Below are positions 1-5,761 of a stretch of 5,838 nucleotides of DNA, piece after piece. The stretch is from the NCBI GenBank assembly GCA_030604545.1, contig JAUVVS010000157.1, forward strand, positions 1 to 5,838, given 5' to 3'. Every line of letters begins with the position of its first letter. Positions within the stretch are counted from its first letter, which is position 1. Made by a program: the position numbers and the translations under genes. The DNA comes from Deltaproteobacteria bacterium. GTDB lineage: Bacteria; Desulfobacterota; Desulfobacteria; Desulfobacterales; JAUVVS01. The notes under the pieces are model-generated. The model was not told where the DNA came from and searched no databases. It worked only from the letters and a program-made list of their open reading frames with translations.

Positions 1-2
1 AA

Positions 3-59
3 GTCAATATGCATATTATGTCAAGGAAAGAAGCAGATTTCATATTATGCAATATTGAC
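3..59. repeat. Imperfect inverted repeat overlapping the promoter -35 box
   Basis: The left arm at 3-20 begins GTCAATAT and the right arm at 41-59 ends ATATTGAC, an exact 8-bp complement. The inner parts are also largely complementary, with one extra base and one mismatch. About 20 nt separate the arms. The right arm runs into the TTGACA box at 55-60, so the repeat could be a regulator binding site. It could equally be the edge of an element cut by the window boundary. CATATTATG also occurs as a direct repeat at 12-20 and 41-49. Confidence 0.4.
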
Positions 60-82
60 AACAATATAAAGTATATTATAAA
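55..82 (+). promoter_or_regulatory. Predicted sigma70-type promoter upstream of nadE
   Basis: A perfect -35 box TTGACA (55-60) is followed, after a 16-nt spacer, by TATAAA (77-82), one base off the consensus -10. Transcription would run rightward and start near 89. The next gene on this strand, nadE, begins at 526, so the leader would be over 430 nt and would contain the whole inverted-repeat unit at 87-486. Without that unit the -10 box would lie about 44 nt from the nadE start. The region is AT-rich, so a chance match is possible. Confidence 0.5.
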
Positions 83-235
83 CTATGTAACCGTTCAGGG
101 GTTCAAGGTTCAGCGTTCAAAGGTTATCGATTTGACGAAAATCTCTACATTTTCACCATGATACGGTCATAGGGCATAAATCAAAATCTTTGGTTTATTT
201 TTTAACGCGCGCAATTTTTTACTCCTAACGTTCAT

Positions 236-262
236 GAAATCCGAACTGAAACCACGGATTTC
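236..262. repeat. Small perfect hairpin
   Basis: GAAATCCG (236-243) and CGGATTTC (255-262) are exact complements around an 11-nt loop. No U-tract follows, so it is not a standard intrinsic terminator. It sits inside the 87-486 repeat unit, and its role is unknown. Confidence 0.35.
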
Positions 263-313
263 GGACCGATATCCTTTATTCTCCGGCATTGGAGCAAGAT
301 CAAGGCAGAAAAC

Positions 314-350
314 TAACCCTGAACCTCTGAACTCTGAACCTTTGAACCCC
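314..350. repeat. Internal TGAAC microrepeat array
   Basis: Four TGAAC units start at 320, 328, 335 and 343 (spacing 8, 7, 8), preceded by TAACC at 314-318. The array has the same orientation and flavour as the right arm at 448-486 and is inverted relative to the left arm at 87-126. Together the three arrays suggest repeated insertion or duplication of one short interspersed repeat. Confidence 0.6.
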
Positions 351-446
351 TACCAGGATGTTTATGATCATGCCGGACGCACCCGCGCTGCCATTCATGG
401 CTTCATCAAGTATTTGCTGGTCTATGGCAAGCTCAACGAAAGAAAG
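351..446 (+). pseudogene. Possible remnant of a coding sequence
   Basis: Between two repeat arrays lies a stretch of about 32 codons that is more GC-rich than its surroundings and reads as plausible protein (segments such as VYDHAGRTRAAIHGF and LLVYGKLNERK, with helix-like composition). In the forward frame it belongs to an open reading frame that could start at ATG 234. The parts outside 351-446 are translated hairpin and microrepeat, and there is no ribosome binding site, so the whole frame is unlikely to be a gene. I do not recognise a family. It may be debris from a former gene trapped between repeats, or chance. Confidence 0.25.
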
Positions 447-514
447 GTAACCTTGAACGGTGAACTCTGAACCTGTGAACGGTTACTACCTTTTCTTTTT
501 TTAGCGAATATAAT

Positions 515-520
515 AGGAAA
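515..520 (+). promoter_or_regulatory. Ribosome binding site of nadE
   Basis: AGGAAA lies 5 nt before the ATG at 526. It is a moderate, slightly close Shine-Dalgarno match. It supports ATG 526 as the start, which also gives the conserved N-terminus MKIAIAQINPIIGD of the amidase domain. Confidence 0.55.
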
Positions 521-525
521 TTATA

Positions 526-933
526 ATGAAAATAGCCATTGCACAGATCAATCCGATAATCGGCGACTTTAAACATAATTTTGAGAAGATAAAATCTTTT
601 CTTGATAAGGCCAAAGATCTTTCATGTGATCTGGCAATCTTTTCTGAACTTGTTATTACCGGATATCCACCCCGTGATCTTCTTGAAAGGAAAGATTTTA
701 TAAATGCAAACCTTGATTGTTTTAACAGGTTGGTGAAGTCCGTCCATGGAATAGGAGCTATTTGTGGATTTGTTGATAAAAACTCTGACGACGAAGGGAA
801 TCCTCTTTACAACTCAGCTGCCCTTTTTGAAGACGGCAAAATATTGCATAAGGTTAACAAAAGGCTTCTTCCGACATATGACGTATATGATGAAAGGAGA
901 TATTTTGAACCAGGTATTGAATGCAACGCTTAG
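526..933 (+). CDS. nadE: nadE 5' segment: truncated glutaminase (nitrilase) domain
   Basis: This is what standard decoding produces: 135 residues ending at TAG 931-933. It contains the start of the carbon-nitrogen hydrolase fold, with Glu41 in FSELVITGYPPRDL, Lys112 in NKRLLP and the DERRYFEPG segment (122-130). It lacks the nucleophile Cys148 and the rest of the fold, so it should be inactive on its own. The distance from FEPG to ICED across the stop fits the family with no insertion or deletion, which argues for a single-base substitution rather than a frameshift. Confidence 0.7.
   Translation: MKIAIAQINPIIGDFKHNFEKIKSFLDKAKDLSCDLAIFSELVITGYPPRDLLERKDFINANLDCFNRLVKSVHGIGAICGFVDKNSDDEGNPLYNSAALFEDGKILHKVNKRLLPTYDVYDERRYFEPGIECNA
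931..933 (+). other. In-frame amber codon interrupting nadE
   Basis: The codons read GAA TGC AAC GCT TAG TCG TAC AAA, giving E-C-N-A-stop-S-Y-K, and the frame continues at once into KGHRIGIAICEDAW, a hallmark of the enzyme. TAG lies in the variable loop before the conserved GHRIGI strand, where an ordinary residue would be tolerated. Any of several one-base changes (for example from TTG, TGG, CAG, AAG or TAT) would create it. The other stops in the window are TAA (nadE end, cyclase) and TGA (radical SAM gene), so no other gene here uses TAG to terminate. Confidence 0.9.
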
Positions 934-1032
934 TCGTACAAAGGACATAGGATAGGAATTGCAATTTGTGAAGATGCGTGGAACGACAAAGATATTTTTA
1001 AAAAAAGAATTTATCATTTAGATCCTGTTGAC

Positions 1033-2190
1033 TTGTTGATAAGAGATGGTGCTGATCTTCTTATTAACATATCTGCATCTCCTTTTTATGTAGGGAAAAG
1101 AGAATTTAAGTGGAATATACTGGGTTCTATCGCCCAAAAATACGGCATCCCTTTAATATATGCAAACCAGGTTGGTGGGAATGACAGCGTTCTTTTCGAT
1201 GGAATAAGCGCAGTTATTGATCAATATGGGAAAATTGTAGCCAGAGCATACGATTTTAAAGAAGACCTTATCGTGTTCAATTCTGAAGCATCTGAATCAA
1301 CAGAATCTTCTAAAGGAGATATCCGTGCAATTTCAGGCTCAAATACGGAATCTATCTTGAAAGCACTCGTCATGGGCACATATGACTATGTAATTAAGTG
1401 TGGTTTTTCAAAAGCCATTGTAGGATTAAGCGGTGGGATAGATTCGGCACTGACTGCATGTATTGCGGTAATGGCTTTGGGGCGAGACAATGTTTCTGTC
1501 GTATTTATGCCGTCGCAATATACTTCCAAAGAAAATTTTGAAGATACGGAGAGACTTGCAAAAAATCTTAAAATAGAACTTTCACATATTCCAATTGACG
1601 GCATGTTCAAAGAATTTTTAAAATTTCTTTCGCCTTCCTTTAAGGAATATGAACCGGGTATCATGGAACAAAATATTCAGGCGAGAATAAGAGGTACCAT
1701 ACTAATGGGTCTATCCAACAAGTATGGCGCGCTTCTTCTTTCCACGGGGAATAAGTCAGAGCTTGCAGTTGGTTATTGTACCCTCTATGGTGATATGAGC
1801 GGTGGTCTGGCAATAATTTCGGATGTTCCAAAAACCGTGGTATACGACCTTGCTCACTTTATAAACATAAAAAAAGAATATATACCATCAAGGATAATCG
1901 AGAAAGCGCCTTCGGCCGAACTCAAGCCTTGTCAATTAGACCAGGATGATCTGCCGCCTTACGAAATGCTGGACCCAATATTAAAAGGTTATATTGAAGA
2001 TCTTAAGGTGGTGGACGACTTAATTAAGATGGGGTTTGACAAAAATATTGTGGAGGATGTTATCTTAAGGATTGAAAAAAATGAATATAAGAGGCACCAG
2101 GCACCTCCCGGGCTTAAGGTAACATCCAGATCATTCGGTTACGGCAGAAGATATCCACTAGCCCAGAGATACACACCAGGCGCTATATAA
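1033..2190 (+). CDS. nadE: nadE 3' segment: end of glutaminase plus NAD+ synthetase domain
   Basis: The open frame after the TAG holds the rest of the amidase domain and the complete ATP-pyrophosphatase-type synthetase domain. TTG 1033 is only a formal start: no ribosome binding site precedes it and it begins inside the amidase fold, after Cys148. The first in-frame ATG near the domain border is at 1372, about 16 codons before the SGGIDSA loop. A restart there would give a protein resembling ammonia-dependent NAD+ synthetases, but I see no strong Shine-Dalgarno upstream of it. All synthetase motifs are intact. The segment is more likely the continuation of one gene than an independent one. 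Confidence 0.7.
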   Translation: MLIRDGADLLINISASPFYVGKREFKWNILGSIAQKYGIPLIYANQVGGNDSVLFDGISAVIDQYGKIVARAYDFKEDLIVFNSEASESTESSKGDIRAISGSNTESILKALVMGTYDYVIKCGFSKAIVGLSGGIDSALTACIAVMALGRDNVSVVFMPSQYTSKENFEDTERLAKNLKIELSHIPIDGMFKEFLKFLSPSFKEYEPGIMEQNIQARIRGTILMGLSNKYGALLLSTGNKSELAVGYCTLYGDMSGGLAIISDVPKTVVYDLAHFINIKKEYIPSRIIEKAPSAELKPCQLDQDDLPPYEMLDPILKGYIEDLKVVDDLIKMGFDKNIVEDVILRIEKNEYKRHQAPPGLKVTSRSFGYGRRYPLAQRYTPGAI

Positions 2191-2192
2191 TG

Positions 2193-2376
2193 GCAACTTC
2201 TCAAGAAGTAATGGTCACATTTATGCGTTAACGGGATATTGAAATGTTGGGGTGATCAGTAGTCAGTGATCAGGTGATCAGGTGATCGGTGACCGATTAC
2301 CGATTACTGATTACCGATTACTGATCACCGAAATAAATTGGTCCGCAGCGCTTACCATAACTTTTTGAGAAGTTAC
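2193..2376. mobile_element. Candidate MITE (184 bp) with 8-bp target duplication
   Basis: The left end (2193-2218) and the reverse complement of the right end (2351-2376) agree at 21 of 26 positions, including the exact 10-mer AACTTCTCAA near each tip. The element is flanked by ATATAATG on both sides (2185-2192 and 2377-2384); with the next G the match is ATATAATGG. There is no transposase or useful open frame inside. An 8-bp duplication and an end starting GTAA (right side; GCAA on the left) resemble the IS66 family, though IS1595, ISL3 and IS256 also make about 8-bp duplications. The left target copy contains the nadE stop codon, so the insertion left the protein unchanged while pushing the cyclase gene away. 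Confidence 0.7.
2252..2328. repeat. Palindromic heptamer array inside the MITE
   Basis: The left half is six tandem units of GTGATCA/GTAGTCA/GTGATCG/GTGACCG type starting at 2252, 2259, 2266, 2274, 2282 and 2289. The right half is five contiguous units of CGATTAC/TGATTAC/TGATCAC starting at 2294, 2301, 2308, 2315 and 2322. Right units are reverse complements of left units (consensus GTRATCR), so the array can fold into one long imperfect hairpin centred near 2292. This is the interior of the 184-bp element. Confidence 0.8.
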
Positions 2377-2396
2377 ATATAATGGTTCATCAAATT

Positions 2397-2402
2397 AAGG
2401 GG
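2397..2402 (+). promoter_or_regulatory. Ribosome binding site of the cyclase gene
   Basis: AAGGGG ends 8 nt before the ATG at 2411, an ideal spacing, and fixes the start. A TATAAT hexamer at 2378-2383, inside the right target duplication, could act as a -10 box. No matching -35 box lies 16-18 nt upstream, so I do not claim a promoter there. Confidence 0.65.
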
Positions 2403-2410
2403 TAAATCAT

Positions 2411-4675
2411 ATGTTTTCTTTTCTAAAAAAAATCGTCAAGGTTAATCCTATTTTAATTTCTGCCATTACTGTCTTAATCGGAATCTTTGCCTATTTAAAT
2501 GAAATTCCATTTCTGGACCTCATGGAATTAAAGACCGTCGATTTAAGATTTAAATCGAGAGGAACCATTTCTCCCGGTCCTGAGGTAGTTCTGGCTGTGG
2601 CGGATGAAAAGAGCATTGATAAAGAAGGAAAGTGGATGTGGCCAAGGTCAAAATTTGCTGATCTTGTTACAAAACTTTCAGATGCCGGCGCCAAGGTTAT
2701 TGCATTTGACATTGGATTTCATACGCCGGATGATAAAGGAATCGTTAAAACAATAGATAATATACAAAAAGAAGTTGAAAAGTTCGGTATTAAGAACAAA
2801 CCTTTAGAATATTACCTGAAAAATTTAAAATCACAATCTGACAACGACAAACTGCTGGCCGATGCCATCCAGAACTCAAAGGCAAAGGTTGTGATTGGAT
2901 ATTTTTTTTATATGGATATATCTGAAGCAGTGCACATGGATGCAATGGATGAAAAGGAGATCAGTATTCATGAAAAGAATATCCAAGGGTCCAGATATAG
3001 ATATATACTTTATACGTCCGAAAGCGCCCAGAATATAGAATTTACTGAAGCTATAATACCTGAGTCCACCATCATGGAGATTTCAGAAAGATCGGATTAT
3101 TCCGGATTTTACAACATAATCCCCGATTCGGATGGAGTTGTGAGATGGGTGCCGGCAGTATTCAGATTCAAAGACATGCTGTATGCTCCTTTATCTTTAA
3201 TGGCAGTAAGCGCCTATTTAGACAGCCAGATTTCGATAAAAGCAGCCGAATACGGGATAGAAGAACTACGAATTGGTGAGTTGGTTGTACCGACTCATGA
3301 GAAGGGAAAAATTTATATAAATCATAGGGGCCCACGAAAAACTTTTCCACACATTTCGATTACAGATATTCTCCATGATAATATTCCTCAAAATGTTCTG
3401 AAGGGAAAGATTGTAATAGTGGGTGTTACCGCCATAGGAGCATATGATATAGTAGCAACTCCTTTCGAATCTGTTTTTCCAGGTCCTGAAGTTCATGCAA
3501 ATATTATAGATAGTATCCTGTCAAAGGATTTTATATTGCAACCAGCCTTGGCTAAAATATTTGATATTATGGCGATTATAATTGCAGGTATGTTTCTAGG
3601 CTTTTTACTTCCTCGTACTGGGGTTATATTAAGTGCCGTGGTCAGCGCTTCCCTATTTGCCGGATATATTTTGTTATGCCAGTATCTGTTTACGGAAAAG
3701 GGATCGATTCTTAATCTTGTTTATCCCCTCTCTGTAATGATTATAGTATATGTCGGTATTACAGCCTATGAATATCTTGTTGAGGCAAAGCAGAAACGAT
3801 TTGTAAAGGATGCCTTTTCTACCTATCTTGCTCCAGCGGTGGTCAAGCAAATTATCGATTCACCCGAGAAGCTTGTTCTAGGGGGTGAAGAGCGCGTAAT
3901 CACGGCATTTTTCTCAGATGTCCAGAACTTTACAAGCATTTCCGAAAAACTTACACCGCAGGAGCTTGTGGAATTACTCAATGAGTTCTTAACTGAAATG
4001 ACAGATATAATTCTGGATCATGAGGGGACGGTGGATAAATTCGAGGGTGATGCAGTCATTGCACTTTTCGGAGCGCCTAATGAACTTGAAAATCATGCTG
4101 CCACAGCTTGTAAGGCTTGTATCGAAATGCAGAATAGGCTAGCTGAACTTCGAGTGGATTGGAAAGAAATAGGAAAACCGGAACTTTTTATGCGTATCGG
4201 TCTTTGTTCCGGCCCGGCAGTTGTAGGCAATATGGGATCAAAAAACCGTATGGACTACACAATGATGGGGGACACGGTCAATACGGCATCGAGATTAGAA
4301 GGCGTGAACAAGCTGTACGGGAGTTATACCCTAATCAGTGAGACTACTTATAGTTTGGCAGGTGGAAATATAATAGCAAGGGAGATAGATTCAATAAATG
4401 TTGTTGGAAAACAAGAGCCCGTCACTATTTATCAGCCTATAGGCCATCCCGAATTTAATGACAAAAAAGTACTCAAAGCAGTAGATTTTTACCATAAAGG
4501 TCTTGATACTTACAGAAAAAGAGATTGGAGTAGGGCTATTAAGTTCTTTGAAGCAACATCAAAGCTTATGCAAAATGACGGCCCTAGTAAAACGATGCTT
4601 GCACGGTGTCATGAATACAAAGTAAATCCACCGGGTAAAGACTGGAATGGGGCATTCACTATGACGACTAAATAA
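2411..4675 (+). CDS. CHASE2-domain class III adenylate cyclase
   Basis: A membrane sensor that makes cAMP from ATP. Order in 754 residues: a membrane helix (about 13-30); an extracytoplasmic CHASE2 sensor (about 36-370, with DLRFKSRG at 44-51, WPR and GAKVIAFDI near 77-101, PGPEVHANIIDS before its end); three membrane helices (about 383-400, 404-427, 433-453); a linker; the catalytic domain (about 492-680); and one TPR-like helical pair (about 692-735). Catalytic residues are all present: metal-binding Asp503 and Asp547, Lys543 for adenine recognition, Thr617 as its partner, Asn624 and Arg628 for the transition state. Lys/Thr is the pair found in many bacterial adenylate cyclases, so ATP is preferred over GTP. 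The ligand of CHASE2 is unknown. The gene follows nadE on the same strand, now separated by the repeat element. Class is certain; nucleotide specificity is inferred. Confidence 0.93.
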   Translation: MFSFLKKIVKVNPILISAITVLIGIFAYLNEIPFLDLMELKTVDLRFKSRGTISPGPEVVLAVADEKSIDKEGKWMWPRSKFADLVTKLSDAGAKVIAFDIGFHTPDDKGIVKTIDNIQKEVEKFGIKNKPLEYYLKNLKSQSDNDKLLADAIQNSKAKVVIGYFFYMDISEAVHMDAMDEKEISIHEKNIQGSRYRYILYTSESAQNIEFTEAIIPESTIMEISERSDYSGFYNIIPDSDGVVRWVPAVFRFKDMLYAPLSLMAVSAYLDSQISIKAAEYGIEELRIGELVVPTHEKGKIYINHRGPRKTFPHISITDILHDNIPQNVLKGKIVIVGVTAIGAYDIVATPFESVFPGPEVHANIIDSILSKDFILQPALAKIFDIMAIIIAGMFLGFLLPRTGVILSAVVSASLFAGYILLCQYLFTEKGSILNLVYPLSVMIIVYVGITAYEYLVEAKQKRFVKDAFSTYLAPAVVKQIIDSPEKLVLGGEERVITAFFSDVQNFTSISEKLTPQELVELLNEFLTEMTDIILDHEGTVDKFEGDAVIALFGAPNELENHAATACKACIEMQNRLAELRVDWKEIGKPELFMRIGLCSGPAVVGNMGSKNRMDYTMMGDTVNTASRLEGVNKLYGSYTLISETTYSLAGGNIIAREIDSINVVGKQEPVTIYQPIGHPEFNDKKVLKAVDFYHKGLDTYRKRDWSRAIKFFEATSKLMQNDGPSKTMLARCHEYKVNPPGKDWNGAFTMTTK

Positions 4676-4693
4676 TTTTCAGACATCGTCAAA

Positions 4694-4721
4694 TAGTTAA
4701 GTGGTTGAGTGGTTGAGTAGG
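4694..4721. repeat. Octamer microrepeat (TGGTTGAG)
   Basis: TAGTTAAG, TGGTTGAG, TGGTTGAG and a partial TAGG run head to tail with a strict 8-nt period between the converging cyclase and radical SAM genes. The style resembles the TGAAC and GTRATCR arrays elsewhere in the window, but the sequence is different. Confidence 0.6.
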
Positions 4722-4755
4722 AATTTCAACCGAATAACAGCGAAGCGAATGACAA

Positions 4756-4775
4756 TCGAATTTCTATCGAATTTC
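4756..4775. repeat. Direct repeat TCGAATTTC
   Basis: TCGAATTTC occurs twice with an 11-nt period (4756-4764 and 4767-4775), and GGAATTTC at 4720-4727 is a related copy. The second copy overlaps the stop codon of the minus-strand radical SAM gene. The 98-nt convergent gap has no GC-rich hairpin followed by a U-tract, so no intrinsic terminator is seen for either gene. Confidence 0.45.
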
Positions 4776-5682
4776 AATAATATTTTCCCTGCCATGTGTT
4801 CCTTTTTTTTAGTGTATCATTAATTAGAGCAATTGTTTTTCCCTTTTTACGGGACCATAAAGGAGCAACAAGTTCCTTTGGGTGAGGATCTCCTGTGAGC
4901 CGTTGAATTACCATCTTTTGAGGAAGAAGTTCCAGAAAATCGCACACAAGGCCTGCAAATTCTTGTTGTTCAAGACACCTGTAATTTCCTTGCCTGTATA
5001 GTGCCTCAAGCCGTGTCCCTCTGACAACATAGAGAAGGTGTAACTTGATGCCGTCTATATTCATACCGGCCAAGAGTTTTGCCGTTTCAAGCATGTGGGT
5101 TCTATCCTCATTGGGAAGGCCAAGAATGACATGGGAGCATATCTTTATACCTCTGTCTTTTGTGGCTTCTACGGCCTTTTTAAAACACTGAAAATCGTGA
5201 CCCCGATTTATAATATCAAGCGTCTTATCATGGGAAGACTGTAAGCCGTATTCGATCCAGATCATATACTTTTTTGCATAATCCTTAAGCAGCTTTAAAA
5301 CCGGTTCATTTATGCAATCCGGCCTCGTCCCTATTGAAAGACCAACAACGTCATCCACTGATAATGCTTCTTCATAAAGTCTTTTAAGCTTGCCAAGTTG
5401 GGCATAAGTATTGGAAAATGACTGAAAATAGGCTATAAATTTTTTAGCTTTGTATCGTTTTGAAAGCGCTTTTTTCCCTTTAATAATTTGATCTTTAATA
5501 GAGAGCCCTTCCATATAAGCACCCGTTCCAGATCCTCGCGCATTGCAATAAATACATCCTTCTGTTGAAATTGTACCGTCTCTGTTTGGACATGTAAGAC
5601 CTGCATCGATAGCTATTTTCTGAACCCTGCACCCAAAAATATTTCTAAAATAAGTGTTTAAATCATTATACCTTTTATTCAT
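4774..5682 (-). CDS. YhcC-family radical SAM protein
   Basis: A 302-residue cytoplasmic protein expected to bind a [4Fe-4S] cluster and cleave S-adenosylmethionine to a 5'-deoxyadenosyl radical. The family (TIGR01212, E. coli YhcC type) has no firmly established substrate. The cluster cysteines are Cys31, Cys43 and Cys46 in TCPNRDG...GCIYC, the wide C-x11-C-x2-C spacing that is shared by this group. Other marks are FQSFSNTYA (86-94), GLSIGTRPDC (114-123), the WIEYGLQSS strand (142-150), NRGHD (159-163), HVILGLPNED (184-193), and a C-terminal domain with RLTGD (261-265), APLWS and the ending TWQGK. The length is normal and nothing is missing. ATG 5682 gives the usual N-terminus (RYNDLNTYFRNIFG) but has no clear Shine-Dalgarno. 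The gene runs toward the cyclase, has its own upstream region, and is not in an operon here. Confidence 0.9.
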   Translation of the reverse strand: MNKRYNDLNTYFRNIFGCRVQKIAIDAGLTCPNRDGTISTEGCIYCNARGSGTGAYMEGLSIKDQIIKGKKALSKRYKAKKFIAYFQSFSNTYAQLGKLKRLYEEALSVDDVVGLSIGTRPDCINEPVLKLLKDYAKKYMIWIEYGLQSSHDKTLDIINRGHDFQCFKKAVEATKDRGIKICSHVILGLPNEDRTHMLETAKLLAGMNIDGIKLHLLYVVRGTRLEALYRQGNYRCLEQQEFAGLVCDFLELLPQKMVIQRLTGDPHPKELVAPLWSRKKGKTIALINDTLKKRNTWQGKYY

Positions 5683-5718
5683 GATAATTATTTCGTTGCT
5701 TGACCAATTTGTAACTCA

Positions 5719-5724
5719 ATTATA
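5719..5724 (-). promoter_or_regulatory. Possible -10 box of the radical SAM gene
   Basis: Read on the minus strand this is a perfect TATAAT about 36 nt before the start codon. No good -35 lies at the right distance; that position falls in the hairpin at 5728-5757. It is either an activator-dependent promoter or a chance match in AT-rich DNA. Confidence 0.3.
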
Positions 5725-5727
5725 TAC

Positions 5728-5757
5728 TGATAGATTCGTAAAAAGACGAATCCATCA
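5728..5757. repeat. 12-bp inverted repeat upstream of the radical SAM gene
   Basis: TGATAGATTCGT (5728-5739) and ACGAATCCATCA (5746-5757) are complementary except at one pair, which is a G-U wobble in a minus-strand transcript. The loop is 6 nt. It lies directly upstream of the TATAAT at 5719-5724, where an operator might sit. No U-tract follows on either strand, so a terminator is unlikely. Confidence 0.55.
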
Positions 5758-5761
5758 AGTT

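Larger units (their letters stand above)
87..486. repeat. 400-bp unit bounded by inverted TGAAC/GTTCA microrepeat arms
   Basis: The left arm (87-126) and right arm (448-486) are near reverse complements, about 40 bp each. Both begin GTAACCGTTCA when read inward from the outer end. Each arm holds four copies of GTTCA (left) or TGAAC (right). Starts are at 93, 101, 108, 115 and at 454, 461, 468, 476, so the 8-7-7 spacing of one arm mirrors the 7-7-8 of the other. A third array of four TGAAC units lies inside at 314-350. I see no target duplication at the ends and no transposase. This is a non-autonomous repeat element or a compound of repeats. It fills most of the 525-nt gap before nadE, and there is no convincing complete gene in that gap. 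Confidence 0.6.
526..2190 (+). pseudogene. nadE: Glutamine-dependent NAD+ synthetase, one in-frame TAG
   Basis: The last enzyme of NAD+ synthesis: it hydrolyses glutamine and uses the ammonia with ATP to amidate deamido-NAD+ to NAD+, giving AMP, pyrophosphate and glutamate in the cytoplasm. Reading straight through 526-2190 gives 554 codons before TAA, a normal length for the two-domain enzyme, all in one frame. The sole defect is TAG at codon 136. The N-terminal nitrilase-like domain carries the triad Glu41, Lys112 and Cys148 (in ICEDAW). The C-terminal synthetase carries the ATP-binding SGGIDSA loop (302-308), STGNKSE (406-412), the APSAELKP segment and the conserved APPGLK tail. Because the stop precedes Cys148, the truncated product cannot be an active glutaminase. 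Explanations are a nonsense mutation, a sequencing error, or amber read-through. No other lesion is visible. Family assignment is very secure; functional status is not. Confidence 0.9.

Noticed and set aside
234..470. Forward open frame of 78 codons starting at ATG 234
   Set aside because: Much of it is translated hairpin and TGAAC repeat and there is no ribosome binding site. Only 351-446 looks remotely protein-like.
87..486. CRISPR array
   Set aside because: Units are only 7-8 nt with no unique spacers, and no cas gene is present.
931..933. Selenocysteine insertion
   Set aside because: The codon is TAG, whereas selenocysteine uses TGA.
814..1017. Minus-strand open frames opposite nadE and the cyclase, and the forward frame at 4159-4341
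   Set aside because: They overlap strongly conserved genes in other frames and show no recognisable domains or start signals.
1033..1038. TTG 1033 as the true start of a separate downstream gene
   Set aside because: It lies inside the amidase fold with no Shine-Dalgarno, and the upstream codons in the same frame encode the conserved ICEDAW motif.
2378..2383. New promoter created by the element for the cyclase gene
   Set aside because: TATAAT is present but was already part of the target sequence, and no acceptable -35 lies 16-18 nt upstream.
4676..4773. Intrinsic terminator between the converging genes
   Set aside because: No stable GC stem followed by a U-tract is visible on either strand.
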